Assembly: GCF_026340305.1 (NCBI RefSeq)
Contig: NZ_JAPEPI010000001.1
Coordinates: 2,666,001-2,730,000, forward strand
DNA length: 64,000 bases
DNA from: Streptomyces sp. NBC_01381
GTDB lineage: Bacteria; Actinomycetota; Actinomycetes; Streptomycetales; Streptomycetaceae
Direction of reading: 5' to 3'
The notes beneath the pieces were generated by a model, which saw nothing but the letters and a program-made list of their open reading frames with translations, did no database searches and had not been told where the DNA came from. Below are positions 46,320 through 54,978 of this stretch, piece after piece; position 1 is the stretch's first letter, and each line of letters starts with the position of its first letter. Made by a program: the position numbers and the translations under genes.

Positions 46320-46722
46320 GGACAGAGCCGCCCGGCAAGAAGGGGGCGGCTCGAAAAGCGACCATAGGTGCAGGCAGCATCATTACGGGCGGTGTCCGGT
46401 CCGCCGCGCACCGCACGGAAAGTGCCGCTATCCAGGGCATATGCCCCTGCGTCCGGTGGTGGCGAGAAGGCCCGTTTGTGATCTATGTCGCGGCTCGGGC
46501 GGGGAACCGCGCCAGGGAGCCAAGCCCGTCATCTTCTGGACAGTGGGGGGTGAGGTATCGGCCATGCGGACGAAAGGTTTGGTTAGGAAGTACGCGCAAA
46601 AGCCGGTAGAAAGCGGTGTGGCTGCCAGGTGAAATGGGGGTTGCGCGCGTCTCACCCGACGGGCGCCGCGCCCATGAGTGACGGAGCAGGGACGACGAGC
46701 GGGGCGGGAGGGCAGACGGCAC
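46320..46722. other. Divergent intergenic region, MHS transporter / GT87-PAP2
   Basis: 403 bp without a convincing gene. It contains the hairpin GAGCCGCCC/GGGCGGCTC (46325-46352) directly upstream of the transporter start and the perfect 12-bp palindrome GGGCATATGCCC (46435-46446), which could be an operator. Confidence 0.5.
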
Positions 46723-48783
46723 GTGGCGAACATTGAGCACAGGGGACCGGGAAACGCCTTTGGGGCAGGCGCGTCCGGTACACCCAAGGCGCGAATCGGG
46801 GCAGTCCGTGCCGCCCTCTGGATGATCGCCGCCATACTCGCGGTACGGCAGGTGGCCGATGTCGTGCGTACGCCGAAGGGTGAGCGCCTGACCGACCTGG
46901 AGACCTGGATCGGTCCTGACGGCGTCCTGCATGTGAACGGCTCCCTCTACGACGCGGACAAGTTCACCGGTACTCCCTTCGCCGGACTCGTGCTCAAGCC
47001 ATTCGCCCGCGCGGCCGAACAGGCGCTCGGCTGGGGCTGGACGTTCGGCACCCTGATCCTCGTCGCGGTGCTCGGCCTCGTCGCCGCCCGCGCCCTGCCG
47101 CAGCCCGTGTCCCGGCGCATCTCGCTGCTCGCCGCGCCCGTCGCGATCTGCCTCCTGATGCTGTCGCTGCCGGTGCGCAACACCCTGCATCTGGGCCAGA
47201 CCAGCATCATTCCCGTCCTGCTCGTGCTGCTCGGCTGCTTCGCCGTCCGGGGCGAGCGGGCCAGCGGCATCCTGATCGGCATAGGAGCGGCACTGCAGCC
47301 GACCGTGCTGCTGTTCGCCGCCCTGTTCTGGTTCACCGGCCGCAGGCGCGCGGCCGCCGCCACCGGTTCCACCTTCCTCGCCTGCACCGCGCTCGCCTGG
47401 GCCGCGATGCCGCACGACTCGTGGGCGTACTGGGTGCACCACCTGGCGGGCGCGGGCCTCGGCGCGCGCCCGGACGGTCTCGCCAACCAGTCGCTGCACG
47501 GCGCGCTGCTCCGGTTCGGCCTCGAAGGGCCGCTGGAGATCGGCCTCTTCGTGCTCCTGAGTGCGGCCGTGATCTTCCTCGGCCTGCGCCGCGCCGTCCG
47601 CTACGCCCAGGACGGGCAGCTGCTGCTCGCCGTCGCCATCACCGGCTGCGTCGCGGTCGCGGTGTCCCCGACGACCTGGCAGCACCAGCTCCTGTGGGTG
47701 CTGCTCGCGGTGGTCGGCCGGGTCGGCAAGAAGCAGTCCGACCGGTACATGTGGCCGGTCGCCGTGATCCTGGTGTCGACGCTGCCGGCGAAGATGATGC
47801 TGCCGAACATGCCGGTCGTGGAGCCCATCCGCGACAACCTCGTGCTGATCGCCGCGCTCGCCGCCGCCACCGTCGTGCCCTTCCTGTCCCGTACGGCACC
47901 GCAGTACCAGAGCCCCATCCCCACCGACTACGCGGCGCCCGTGCCCGCGCGCTGGAGCCGGGTGCCGCTCATCCCGTTCTGGCGGCGGGTCACGACCCGG
48001 CCGAACCTGCTCCTCGAACTGCTCCTGATCCGTGTCGGCTACTCCGCCTATCAGCAGGCGCGGCTCGCGGCGACCGGCGGCACCATCTCGGGCGGCCGGG
48101 CCACGGCCGAGCAGCACGGCGAGCAGATCTACTCGATCGAGCAGTTCCTGCACATCGACATCGAGCACTGGGTCAACCACGCGGTGGTGAAGGTCAGTTG
48201 GCTCGAGGAGTTCTTCAACTTCTACTACACGTCGTTCCACTTCCTGGTGCCGCTCACCGTCCTCGGCGTCCTCTACGTCCGCCGCCCCGCCGAGTACCGC
48301 TGGGCGCGCTCCGCGCTCGGCTTCGCCACGGTGCTCGCGCTCGTCGGGTTCTGGCTCTACCCGCTGGCACCGCCGCGCCTGATGCCCGACCTCGGTTTCA
48401 TCGACACGGTGCACGGCGTGCAGGACTTCACGCAGCCGGACTACGGCACGCTGACCGCGCTCACCAACCAGTACGCGGCGATGCCCTCGCTGCACTTCGG
48501 CTGGTCCCTGTGGTGCGGCCTGGTGATCGCGATCCTCGCGCCGAAGTGGTGGATGAAGGCGCTCGGCCTGCTGCACCCGCTGTTCACGGTCTCCGCGATC
48601 GTGGCGACCGGCAACCACTGGGTCCTTGACGCGGTGGGCGGCGCGACCGTCGTCGGCGCGGGCTTCGGCCTCGGTTATCTGCTCGCCGGGCCCCGCGTAC
48701 GACAGCCACTGAAGGTGGCGACGGGGGCCGAGCCGGTCATCGACATGACGAAGGACTCGGCGAAGGACCGTACCCCGAGCTGA
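46723..48783 (+). CDS. Bifunctional GT87 glycosyltransferase / PAP2 phosphatase
   Basis: 686 residues. The N-terminal half (to about 400) is a polytopic GT87/GT-C mannosyltransferase-like domain (LSLPVRNTLHLGQTSIIPVLL, ALQPTVLLFAALFWFTG). The C-terminal half is a PAP2/Aur1-Ipt1-type domain: NFYYTSFHFLVPL, YPLAPPRLMPDLGFIDTVHG, AAMPSLHFGWSLW and GNHWVLDAVGG, the His/Arg/Asp catalytic set. It likely acts on inositol lipids or polyprenyl-linked sugars at the membrane. GTG 46723 with GGGAGGG upstream. Its last 47 bp overlap the convergent gene. Confidence 0.88.
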   Translation: MANIEHRGPGNAFGAGASGTPKARIGAVRAALWMIAAILAVRQVADVVRTPKGERLTDLETWIGPDGVLHVNGSLYDADKFTGTPFAGLVLKPFARAAEQALGWGWTFGTLILVAVLGLVAARALPQPVSRRISLLAAPVAICLLMLSLPVRNTLHLGQTSIIPVLLVLLGCFAVRGERASGILIGIGAALQPTVLLFAALFWFTGRRRAAAATGSTFLACTALAWAAMPHDSWAYWVHHLAGAGLGARPDGLANQSLHGALLRFGLEGPLEIGLFVLLSAAVIFLGLRRAVRYAQDGQLLLAVAITGCVAVAVSPTTWQHQLLWVLLAVVGRVGKKQSDRYMWPVAVILVSTLPAKMMLPNMPVVEPIRDNLVLIAALAAATVVPFLSRTAPQYQSPIPTDYAAPVPARWSRVPLIPFWRRVTTRPNLLLELLLIRVGYSAYQQARLAATGGTISGGRATAEQHGEQIYSIEQFLHIDIEHWVNHAVVKVSWLEEFFNFYYTSFHFLVPLTVLGVLYVRRPAEYRWARSALGFATVLALVGFWLYPLAPPRLMPDLGFIDTVHGVQDFTQPDYGTLTALTNQYAAMPSLHFGWSLWCGLVIAILAPKWWMKALGLLHPLFTVSAIVATGNHWVLDAVGGATVVGAGFGLGYLLAGPRVRQPLKVATGAEPVIDMTKDSAKDRTPS

Positions 48784-50368
48784 TCCGGTAGGTCCCCGGC
48801 GCGGACACCGTGAGCCGGGTGAACTCGCCGTGCCGCTTCAGGCAGGCCCCCTCGGCCCGGAGCCACGGCGAGTACACCAGGCGCAGCGTCACCGGCTCCC
48901 GGGTGGGGACGCGGACCACCATGTCCGAGCCCGTGGACCGGACGACGGACGCGGGCGCGGACACCATCGGCACCGGGTCCTCCACCCGGAAGATCTGCCA
49001 GTGCGCGTCCTTCCACACCGGCTTCAGCCAGTCGGGACCGCTCTCCACGAGCGCCGCCTCGTCCTCGGCGAACCCGTCCGGCTTGCCCGAGGGCAACACC
49101 ACATAGCCGACCGCCCACTTGTCGAGCCACGCCCGGTAGGTGGCGGCCGAGAAGGACCCGTCGTAGAAGAGCCGGCCGCGCTCGACGTCGAGCTGGCGGT
49201 TCCAGCCGCGCGCCATGTTCACATGCGGGGCGAGGGCCGTGGCCTCGCGGTGGTTGCGGGCGGGGACCACCTCGACGCGGCCCCGGTCGGCACCGAGCCG
49301 CTCCAGCTCGCGCACCACGCCGTGGGTGTCGACGGCCCACTTCGGCACGGCCGTCGACACCGTCAGATCGTCCGCCGTCTTCTGCGCCACCCAGGCCGTG
49401 GACAGCACGAGCGCGATCGCGAGCACGGTCCTGCGTACGCGGTCGAGCGAGGGCGCGAGGAGCGCGGCGAGCAGCACGGCGGGCGCGAGCAGCTCGGCGA
49501 GGCGCTCCACGTTCGTGCCGATGGGCGAAGGGACGAGATATGTGAGGACCGTGCCGGCCGCGTACACGGCGGCACCCCACCGCAACACCCGCCACCGGCG
49601 CGGCGCCGCCACGACGACCGCGAGGCTGAACACCACCGGCGGGAAGATCCGGTCGAAGGGCATCAACTGCTCGCCGGTGAACGGGAAAAGCGCGGTCGTC
49701 GCCCCCACGACCACCACCGGCGGCGCGAGCAGCGCCGCGGCCCGCTTCCAGTCCCGTACGAGGAAGAAGCCGGCGCCCGCGACCAGCAGGAACAGGCCGG
49801 CCACCGGGCTGGACATGGTGGCAAGCGCCCCGAACGCCACCGCGGCCCACACCCGGCGCTCCCGCACGAGCGCCAGGCAGGCGGCGAACCCGAAGGCGAG
49901 CCCGAGTGCGAAGGTCGTGCGCCCCGACGCGACGTTGCACCACACGGCGAGCGAGGCGAGCACCGCGGGGCACAGCGGGCGGCGGACGCCGGTGCGCGCG
50001 ATGAGCACGGCGACCAGCCAGCCACCGGCGACGCCCGCCGCCACCGTCACCGTCTTCACGCCCACCGCGGCCATCAAGTAGGGAGAGATCAGGCTGTAGT
50101 TGGCGGTGTGCATGCCGCCGTACCAGAACAGGCCGTACGCGGCCGCGCCGTGCTCGGAGGCGAACCGCGCCCAGGCCTCCTGCGCCGCCAGATCGCCGCC
50201 GCCCGTGGCGAGGAACGCCGCCCAGACCGCGTAGAGCGGCAGGGTGGGGACGGTGGCGAGGAGCGGCACCCTGTTGCGTCGCGCGAAGGCACGCAAGGCC
50301 CCGTTCCGCTCGGTGGGTGCGCTGCCCGACGGCACGAGAGAGATATCGGCGGAGACCACAGCCACCAT
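48737..50368 (-). CDS. Polytopic membrane protein, GT-C-like with outer C-terminal domain
   Basis: 543 residues. About ten hydrophobic helices between residues 35 and 330 (for example VPLLATVPTLPLYAVWAAFLAT). A C-terminal soluble region follows with VVPARNHREATAL, MARGWNRQLDVERGRLFYDGSFSAATYRAWLDKWAVGYVVLP. The shape is that of actinobacterial GT-C glycosyltransferases or uncharacterised membrane proteins, but no catalytic DD motif is obvious. The start is uncertain (ATG 50368 used; GTG 50416 possible). Convergent overlap of 47 bp with the GT87-PAP2 gene. Confidence 0.75.
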   Translation of the reverse strand: MVAVVSADISLVPSGSAPTERNGALRAFARRNRVPLLATVPTLPLYAVWAAFLATGGGDLAAQEAWARFASEHGAAAYGLFWYGGMHTANYSLISPYLMAAVGVKTVTVAAGVAGGWLVAVLIARTGVRRPLCPAVLASLAVWCNVASGRTTFALGLAFGFAACLALVRERRVWAAVAFGALATMSSPVAGLFLLVAGAGFFLVRDWKRAAALLAPPVVVVGATTALFPFTGEQLMPFDRIFPPVVFSLAVVVAAPRRWRVLRWGAAVYAAGTVLTYLVPSPIGTNVERLAELLAPAVLLAALLAPSLDRVRRTVLAIALVLSTAWVAQKTADDLTVSTAVPKWAVDTHGVVRELERLGADRGRVEVVPARNHREATALAPHVNMARGWNRQLDVERGRLFYDGSFSAATYRAWLDKWAVGYVVLPSGKPDGFAEDEAALVESGPDWLKPVWKDAHWQIFRVEDPVPMVSAPASVVRSTGSDMVVRVPTREPVTLRLVYSPWLRAEGACLKRHGEFTRLTVSAPGTYRISSGYGPSPSPSSCR

Positions 50369-50510
50369 TTCCGTTGAGGACTTTGACGACTTGGAGAGGC
50401 ACGGTTCACTTCTCAAGACGCCGCACGCAACGGAAACGTTGGTTCCCTGGGCCAGGAGGAGGCAGGGGCAGGGCGTAGGGGGGAGTCGCCCCTGCCTCCC
50501 TGGCAGCGGG

Positions 50511-51755
50511 TCAGCCGGTGCTGACCTGCAGTTCCTTGACCCCGTTCAGCCAGGCCGAGCGCAGTCGCCGGGGGTCGGAGACCAGACGCAGATCGGGCAG
50601 GGCGTCGGCGATCGCGTTGAAGATGAGGTTGATCTCGACGACCGCGAGGGACTTGCCGAGGCAGAAGTGCGGGCCGCCGCCACCGAAGCCGAGGTGCGGG
50701 TTCGGGTCGCGGGAGATGTCGAACTCCCCGGGCTCGTCGAAGACTTCGGGGTCGTTGTTGGCCGAGGAGTAGAAGAGGCCGACGCGGTCGCCCTTCTTGA
50801 TCTGTACGCCGCCGAGCTCGGTGTCCTGGGTCGCGGTGCGCTGGAAGGAGACGACGGGGGTCGCCCAGCGCACGATCTCCTCCGCCGTGGTCTGCGGGCG
50901 CTCGCGCTTGAAGAGCTCCCACTGCTCGGGGTGGGTGAGGAAGGCGTGCATGCCGTGGGTGATGGCGTTGCGGGTGGTCTCGTTGCCGGCCACCGCGAGC
51001 AGGATGACGAAGAAGCCGAACTCGTCGCCGGAGAGGTTCCCTTCGTCCTCGGCGGCCACCAGCTGGCTGACGATGTCCTTGGCCGGGCACTCCTTGCGGG
51101 CGGCGGCGAGGTTCATCGCGTAGCTGACGATCTCCATGGCCGCCTCGGTGCCGACCTCCTCGGTGATCGCGTACTCCGGATCGTCGTACGCCGCCATCTT
51201 GTTGGACCAGTCGAAGATCTTCGTCCGGTCCTCCTGGGGGACGCCGATGAGTTCGGCGATGGCCTGGAGGGGCAGTTCGACGGCGACATTGGTGACGAAG
51301 TCGAAGCTGCCGTCGGGGGCGGCGTTCGCGAGGGCCGTCTCGACGATGGAGTGGGCGCGGTTGCGCAGGGCGTCTTCCAACGAGCGTATGGAGCGGGGCG
51401 TGAAGCCGCGCTGCACGATCTGGCGGACCCGGGTGTGCTCGGGCGGGTCCATGTTCAGCATGATCAGCTTCTGGACCTCGATCTGGTCGCGGCTGATCGT
51501 CTCGTTGAAGCGGATGACCGCGGTGTTGAGGTTGGAGGAGAACAACTCCGGGTGTGTGGAGACGTACTTGACGTCCGCGTGCCGTGTGACGGCCCAGTAG
51601 CCCGCGTCGTCGAAGCCGGAGATGCCGCGCGGCTGGTCGATCCAGCGCACCGGTTCCGTCTGGCGCAGCTGGGCGAACTCCGGGAGAGGCACGCGGTCTT
51701 GAAGCAGGTCGGGGTCGGTGAAGTCGAACCCGTCGGGCAGCGCTGGACAGGGCAT
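50511..51755 (-). CDS. Cytochrome P450 (CYP125/CYP142-like)
   Basis: 414 residues. I-helix AVAGNETTRNAITHG, K-helix EEIVRW (ExxR), and haem loop FGGGGPHFCLGK (Cys about 365). The sequence around LIMLNMDPPEHTRVRQIVQRGFTP is like the CYP125/124/142 group that oxidises sterol side chains or methyl-branched lipids. Needs ferredoxin and reductase from elsewhere. ATG 51755 with GGAG six bases upstream. Divergent from a steroid-type thiolase, and a KstR-like box lies 62 bp upstream. Sterol-like substrate is an inference. Confidence 0.92.
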   Translation of the reverse strand: MPCPALPDGFDFTDPDLLQDRVPLPEFAQLRQTEPVRWIDQPRGISGFDDAGYWAVTRHADVKYVSTHPELFSSNLNTAVIRFNETISRDQIEVQKLIMLNMDPPEHTRVRQIVQRGFTPRSIRSLEDALRNRAHSIVETALANAAPDGSFDFVTNVAVELPLQAIAELIGVPQEDRTKIFDWSNKMAAYDDPEYAITEEVGTEAAMEIVSYAMNLAAARKECPAKDIVSQLVAAEDEGNLSGDEFGFFVILLAVAGNETTRNAITHGMHAFLTHPEQWELFKRERPQTTAEEIVRWATPVVSFQRTATQDTELGGVQIKKGDRVGLFYSSANNDPEVFDEPGEFDISRDPNPHLGFGGGGPHFCLGKSLAVVEINLIFNAIADALPDLRLVSDPRRLRSAWLNGVKELQVSTG

Positions 51756-51816
51756 CGGCAACTCCAGGAGTTCAGTTCTTTGTTCTGACGGTCCATCAGG
51801 AGATGTACCGCAAGGT

Positions 51817-51830
51817 AGTAACGGGTTCTA
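51817..51830 (-). promoter_or_regulatory. KstR-like box upstream of the P450 gene
   Basis: Minus strand TAGAACCCGTTACT fits TnnAACnnGTTnnA at all fixed positions but the last. It lies 62 bp before the P450 start. Confidence 0.5.
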
Positions 51831-51935
51831 TAAGTGGCAAGGCCCGTGACAGGCCCGCTTCGTGCAGGTCGTGCGCAAGGTACGTGCAAGACCCTTGCGG
51901 CGCCGGGGTGCGGCTCAGCAGACTGCATGCAGAAC

Positions 51936-51949
51936 TAGAACGCGTACTA
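51936..51949 (+). promoter_or_regulatory. KstR-like box upstream of the thiolase gene
   Basis: TAGAACGCGTACTA matches TnnAACnnGTTnnA with one change and sits in a 24-bp near-perfect palindrome (51931-51954, 22 of 24 bases symmetric), 55 bp before the thiolase start. Confidence 0.6.
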
Positions 51950-51950
51950 G

Positions 51951-53174
<1,224 letters not shown>

Positions 53175-53199
53175 GTCCAGACCTCGGGCTGAAAACGCG

Positions 53200-53237
53200 C
53201 CGGACCCCGGGCTGAATTCATTCAGCCCGGGGTCCGG
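53200..53237. terminator. Hairpin terminator after thiolase
   Basis: CCGGACCCCGGGCTGAA and its exact complement flank TTCA (17-bp stem), between the convergent thiolase and SLT genes. Confidence 0.8.
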
Positions 53238-53246
53238 GAAGTATCT

Positions 53247-53290
53247 AGCCCGTCCGGCGATTGAGGACGAACTCGGCGGAGCCGGTGATG
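53247..53290. repeat. Dispersed intergenic repeat, inverted copy
   Basis: GCCCGTCCGGCGATTGAGGA followed by CGAACTCGGCGGAGCC; the reverse complement of the element at 44768-44815. Confidence 0.75.
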
Positions 53291-53316
53291 TTCCGGTCCG
53301 CCGGAGAGGCATCGGC

Positions 53317-53772
53317 TCAGTACCAGCCGTTGGCCTGCCAGAAGCTCCAGGCCTCGGCGGGGCTGCCGTAGCGGTCGTTCATGTAGTCGAGGCCCCACTT
53401 GATCTGGGTCTCGGGGTTGGTCTTCCAGTCCGAGCCGGCCGAAGCCATCTTCGAGCCGGGCAGGGCCTGGACCAGGCCGTAGGCGCCGGAGGATGCGTTC
53501 GTCGCGGTGGGGTTCCAGCCGCTCTCGTGCTCGACGATCTTGCTGAACGCCTGGTACTGCGCGGCATCCGGGATCAACTTCTTCGCGATCGCCTGGGCCG
53601 AGGAAGGCGCCGCGGCCGGAGCGGCGGCCGGAGCGGCAGCCTTCGCGGCGGTCGGGGTCGCGGCCTGGGCCGGACCCGCGGCGATCAGCATGCCGGTCGT
53701 GGCGGCGGCCACGGCGACACCGGCGAGGGCCTTCTTCGGGGCGGCGATACGGCGGAGGAGCGAGGCGGACAA
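53317..53772 (-). CDS. Secreted lytic transglycosylase-like (SLT) protein
   Basis: 151 residues. Signal peptide ending AGPAQA-A, an Ala/Pro-rich linker, then an SLT/lysozyme-like domain with catalytic Glu in FSKIVEHESGWNP and YGLVQALPGSKMASAG, WGLDYMNDRYG. It cuts peptidoglycan outside the cell. The TTG at 53772 has GGAAGG seven bases upstream and gives a classic signal peptide; the ATG at 53796 lacks a ribosome site. Confidence 0.88.
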   Translation of the reverse strand: MSASLLRRIAAPKKALAGVAVAAATTGMLIAAGPAQAATPTAAKAAAPAAAPAAAPSSAQAIAKKLIPDAAQYQAFSKIVEHESGWNPTATNASSGAYGLVQALPGSKMASAGSDWKTNPETQIKWGLDYMNDRYGSPAEAWSFWQANGWY

Positions 53773-54117
53773 AGCGTGACCTTCCGTGGGGGACATGGTG
53801 TCGCAAGCACGCCTTGGCCATGGAAAGTGGCGGGGGGAATGCGTAAGCGCCTTGGACCCGAAGGTCGTCGGCGCTGTGCGACTCGATCCAGAGAAGCAGG
53901 GCTGTTGCGTCTCCGCAATGCCCCCTTTTGCTAGTTGCTGTCGTACTTGAGCCGAACGCCCCCTCTGTGACGTGGCTCTCAATCCGCAGGTCAGGGCGGG
54001 AATCGACGCGTGCACGTCAAGCAGAAAGCGGTACGAAACGGACTAGTAGAGGACCAAAGGCCTGTGGGCCGCCTCACCGTCCGAGGGCCCTTCCTGTAAC
54101 GGAGAGCCAACGGCCGC
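53773..54117 (-). promoter_or_regulatory. 345-bp leader/promoter region of the SLT gene
   Basis: No gene seen. It contains a 5'-UTR hairpin (53899-53923: GGGC-TG-TTGCG-TCTC-CGCAA-T-GCCC). Streptomyces SLT genes are sometimes preceded by c-di-AMP (ydaO) riboswitches, but I cannot find that motif's conserved segments here. Confidence 0.4.
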
Positions 54118-54978
54118 CTACGCCTTGGGCCCCTCGAATGTGACCTGGGCCTCGAAAGCGGCCCGCCGTGTGGCCCGGCGCAGCGCCTTGAGGACGGCCG
54201 GACCGAGGGCGAGGCTCAGCAGGACGGTGACCACGGCGCGGGGCAGGTCCCAGCCGAGCGAGGTGGCCAGGCAGTACGCGATGAAGCGGCCCAGGTTGTC
54301 GCCGACGGGGTCCCCGGGGACAAAGGAGACGCCGGTCGCCAGGCCGCCCAGGTAGGGCCAGCCCTGCAGGTTCATGACGGTGCCGTAGAGGACGGAGGAC
54401 ACCGCCCCGTAGGCCGCGAGCAGCCACAGTTCGCGGCGGCCGCGGATCGTGTCCGGGCCCGGCAGCAGCCCCGCGCCCATGCAGACCCAGCCCATGGACA
54501 GCATCTGGAACGGCATCCACGGGCCGACGCCCCCGGTGAGCAGCGCCGAAGCGAACATCGACACCGCCCCGAGCACAAACCCGAAGCCCGGCCCGAGCAC
54601 CCGGCCGCTGAGCACCATCAGGAAGAACATCGGCTCGATCCCGGCGGTCCCCGCGCCCAGCGGCCGCAGCGCCGCTCCGGCCGCGGCGAGCACCCCGAGC
54701 ATGGCGATGGCCTTCGCGTCGAGCCCGACGTCCGCGATGGTCGCCACGACCACGGCGAGCAGCAGCGGAAGCAGCGCCGCGAACAGCCAGGGCGCGTCCT
54801 GCGCGTGCGCGCTCAGCCCCGAGCCGCCGCTCGCGATGAGCGGCCACCCGAAGGCGACCACCCCGACGGCGCTGACCAGCGCGAGGGCGCCGATGGAACG
54901 GGGGCCAAGCCGGATGGGGCGGGCCTGCCGCTCGGGCCCGGCGGGCCCCGGCCTACCGCCCGGGGAAGCGGGGCTCAC
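54118..54978 (-). CDS. ECF transporter S component (predicted cobalamin)
   Basis: 286 residues with about seven hydrophobic segments. The family pattern FVLGAVSMFASALLTGGVGPWMPFQMLSMGWV is seen. It is the substrate-binding membrane subunit. GTG start overlaps the ATPase stop (GTGA), so it is translationally coupled. Assignment to cobalamin or a corrinoid rests on the riboswitch at the head of the operon, not on the protein itself. Confidence 0.88.
   Translation of the reverse strand: MSPASPGGRPGPAGPERQARPIRLGPRSIGALALVSAVGVVAFGWPLIASGGSGLSAHAQDAPWLFAALLPLLLAVVVATIADVGLDAKAIAMLGVLAAAGAALRPLGAGTAGIEPMFFLMVLSGRVLGPGFGFVLGAVSMFASALLTGGVGPWMPFQMLSMGWVCMGAGLLPGPDTIRGRRELWLLAAYGAVSSVLYGTVMNLQGWPYLGGLATGVSFVPGDPVGDNLGRFIAYCLATSLGWDLPRAVVTVLLSLALGPAVLKALRRATRRAAFEAQVTFEGPKA

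Noticed and set aside
53773..54117. c-di-AMP (ydaO) riboswitch before the SLT gene
   Set aside because: The conserved aptamer segments could not be found; only an ordinary hairpin is visible.
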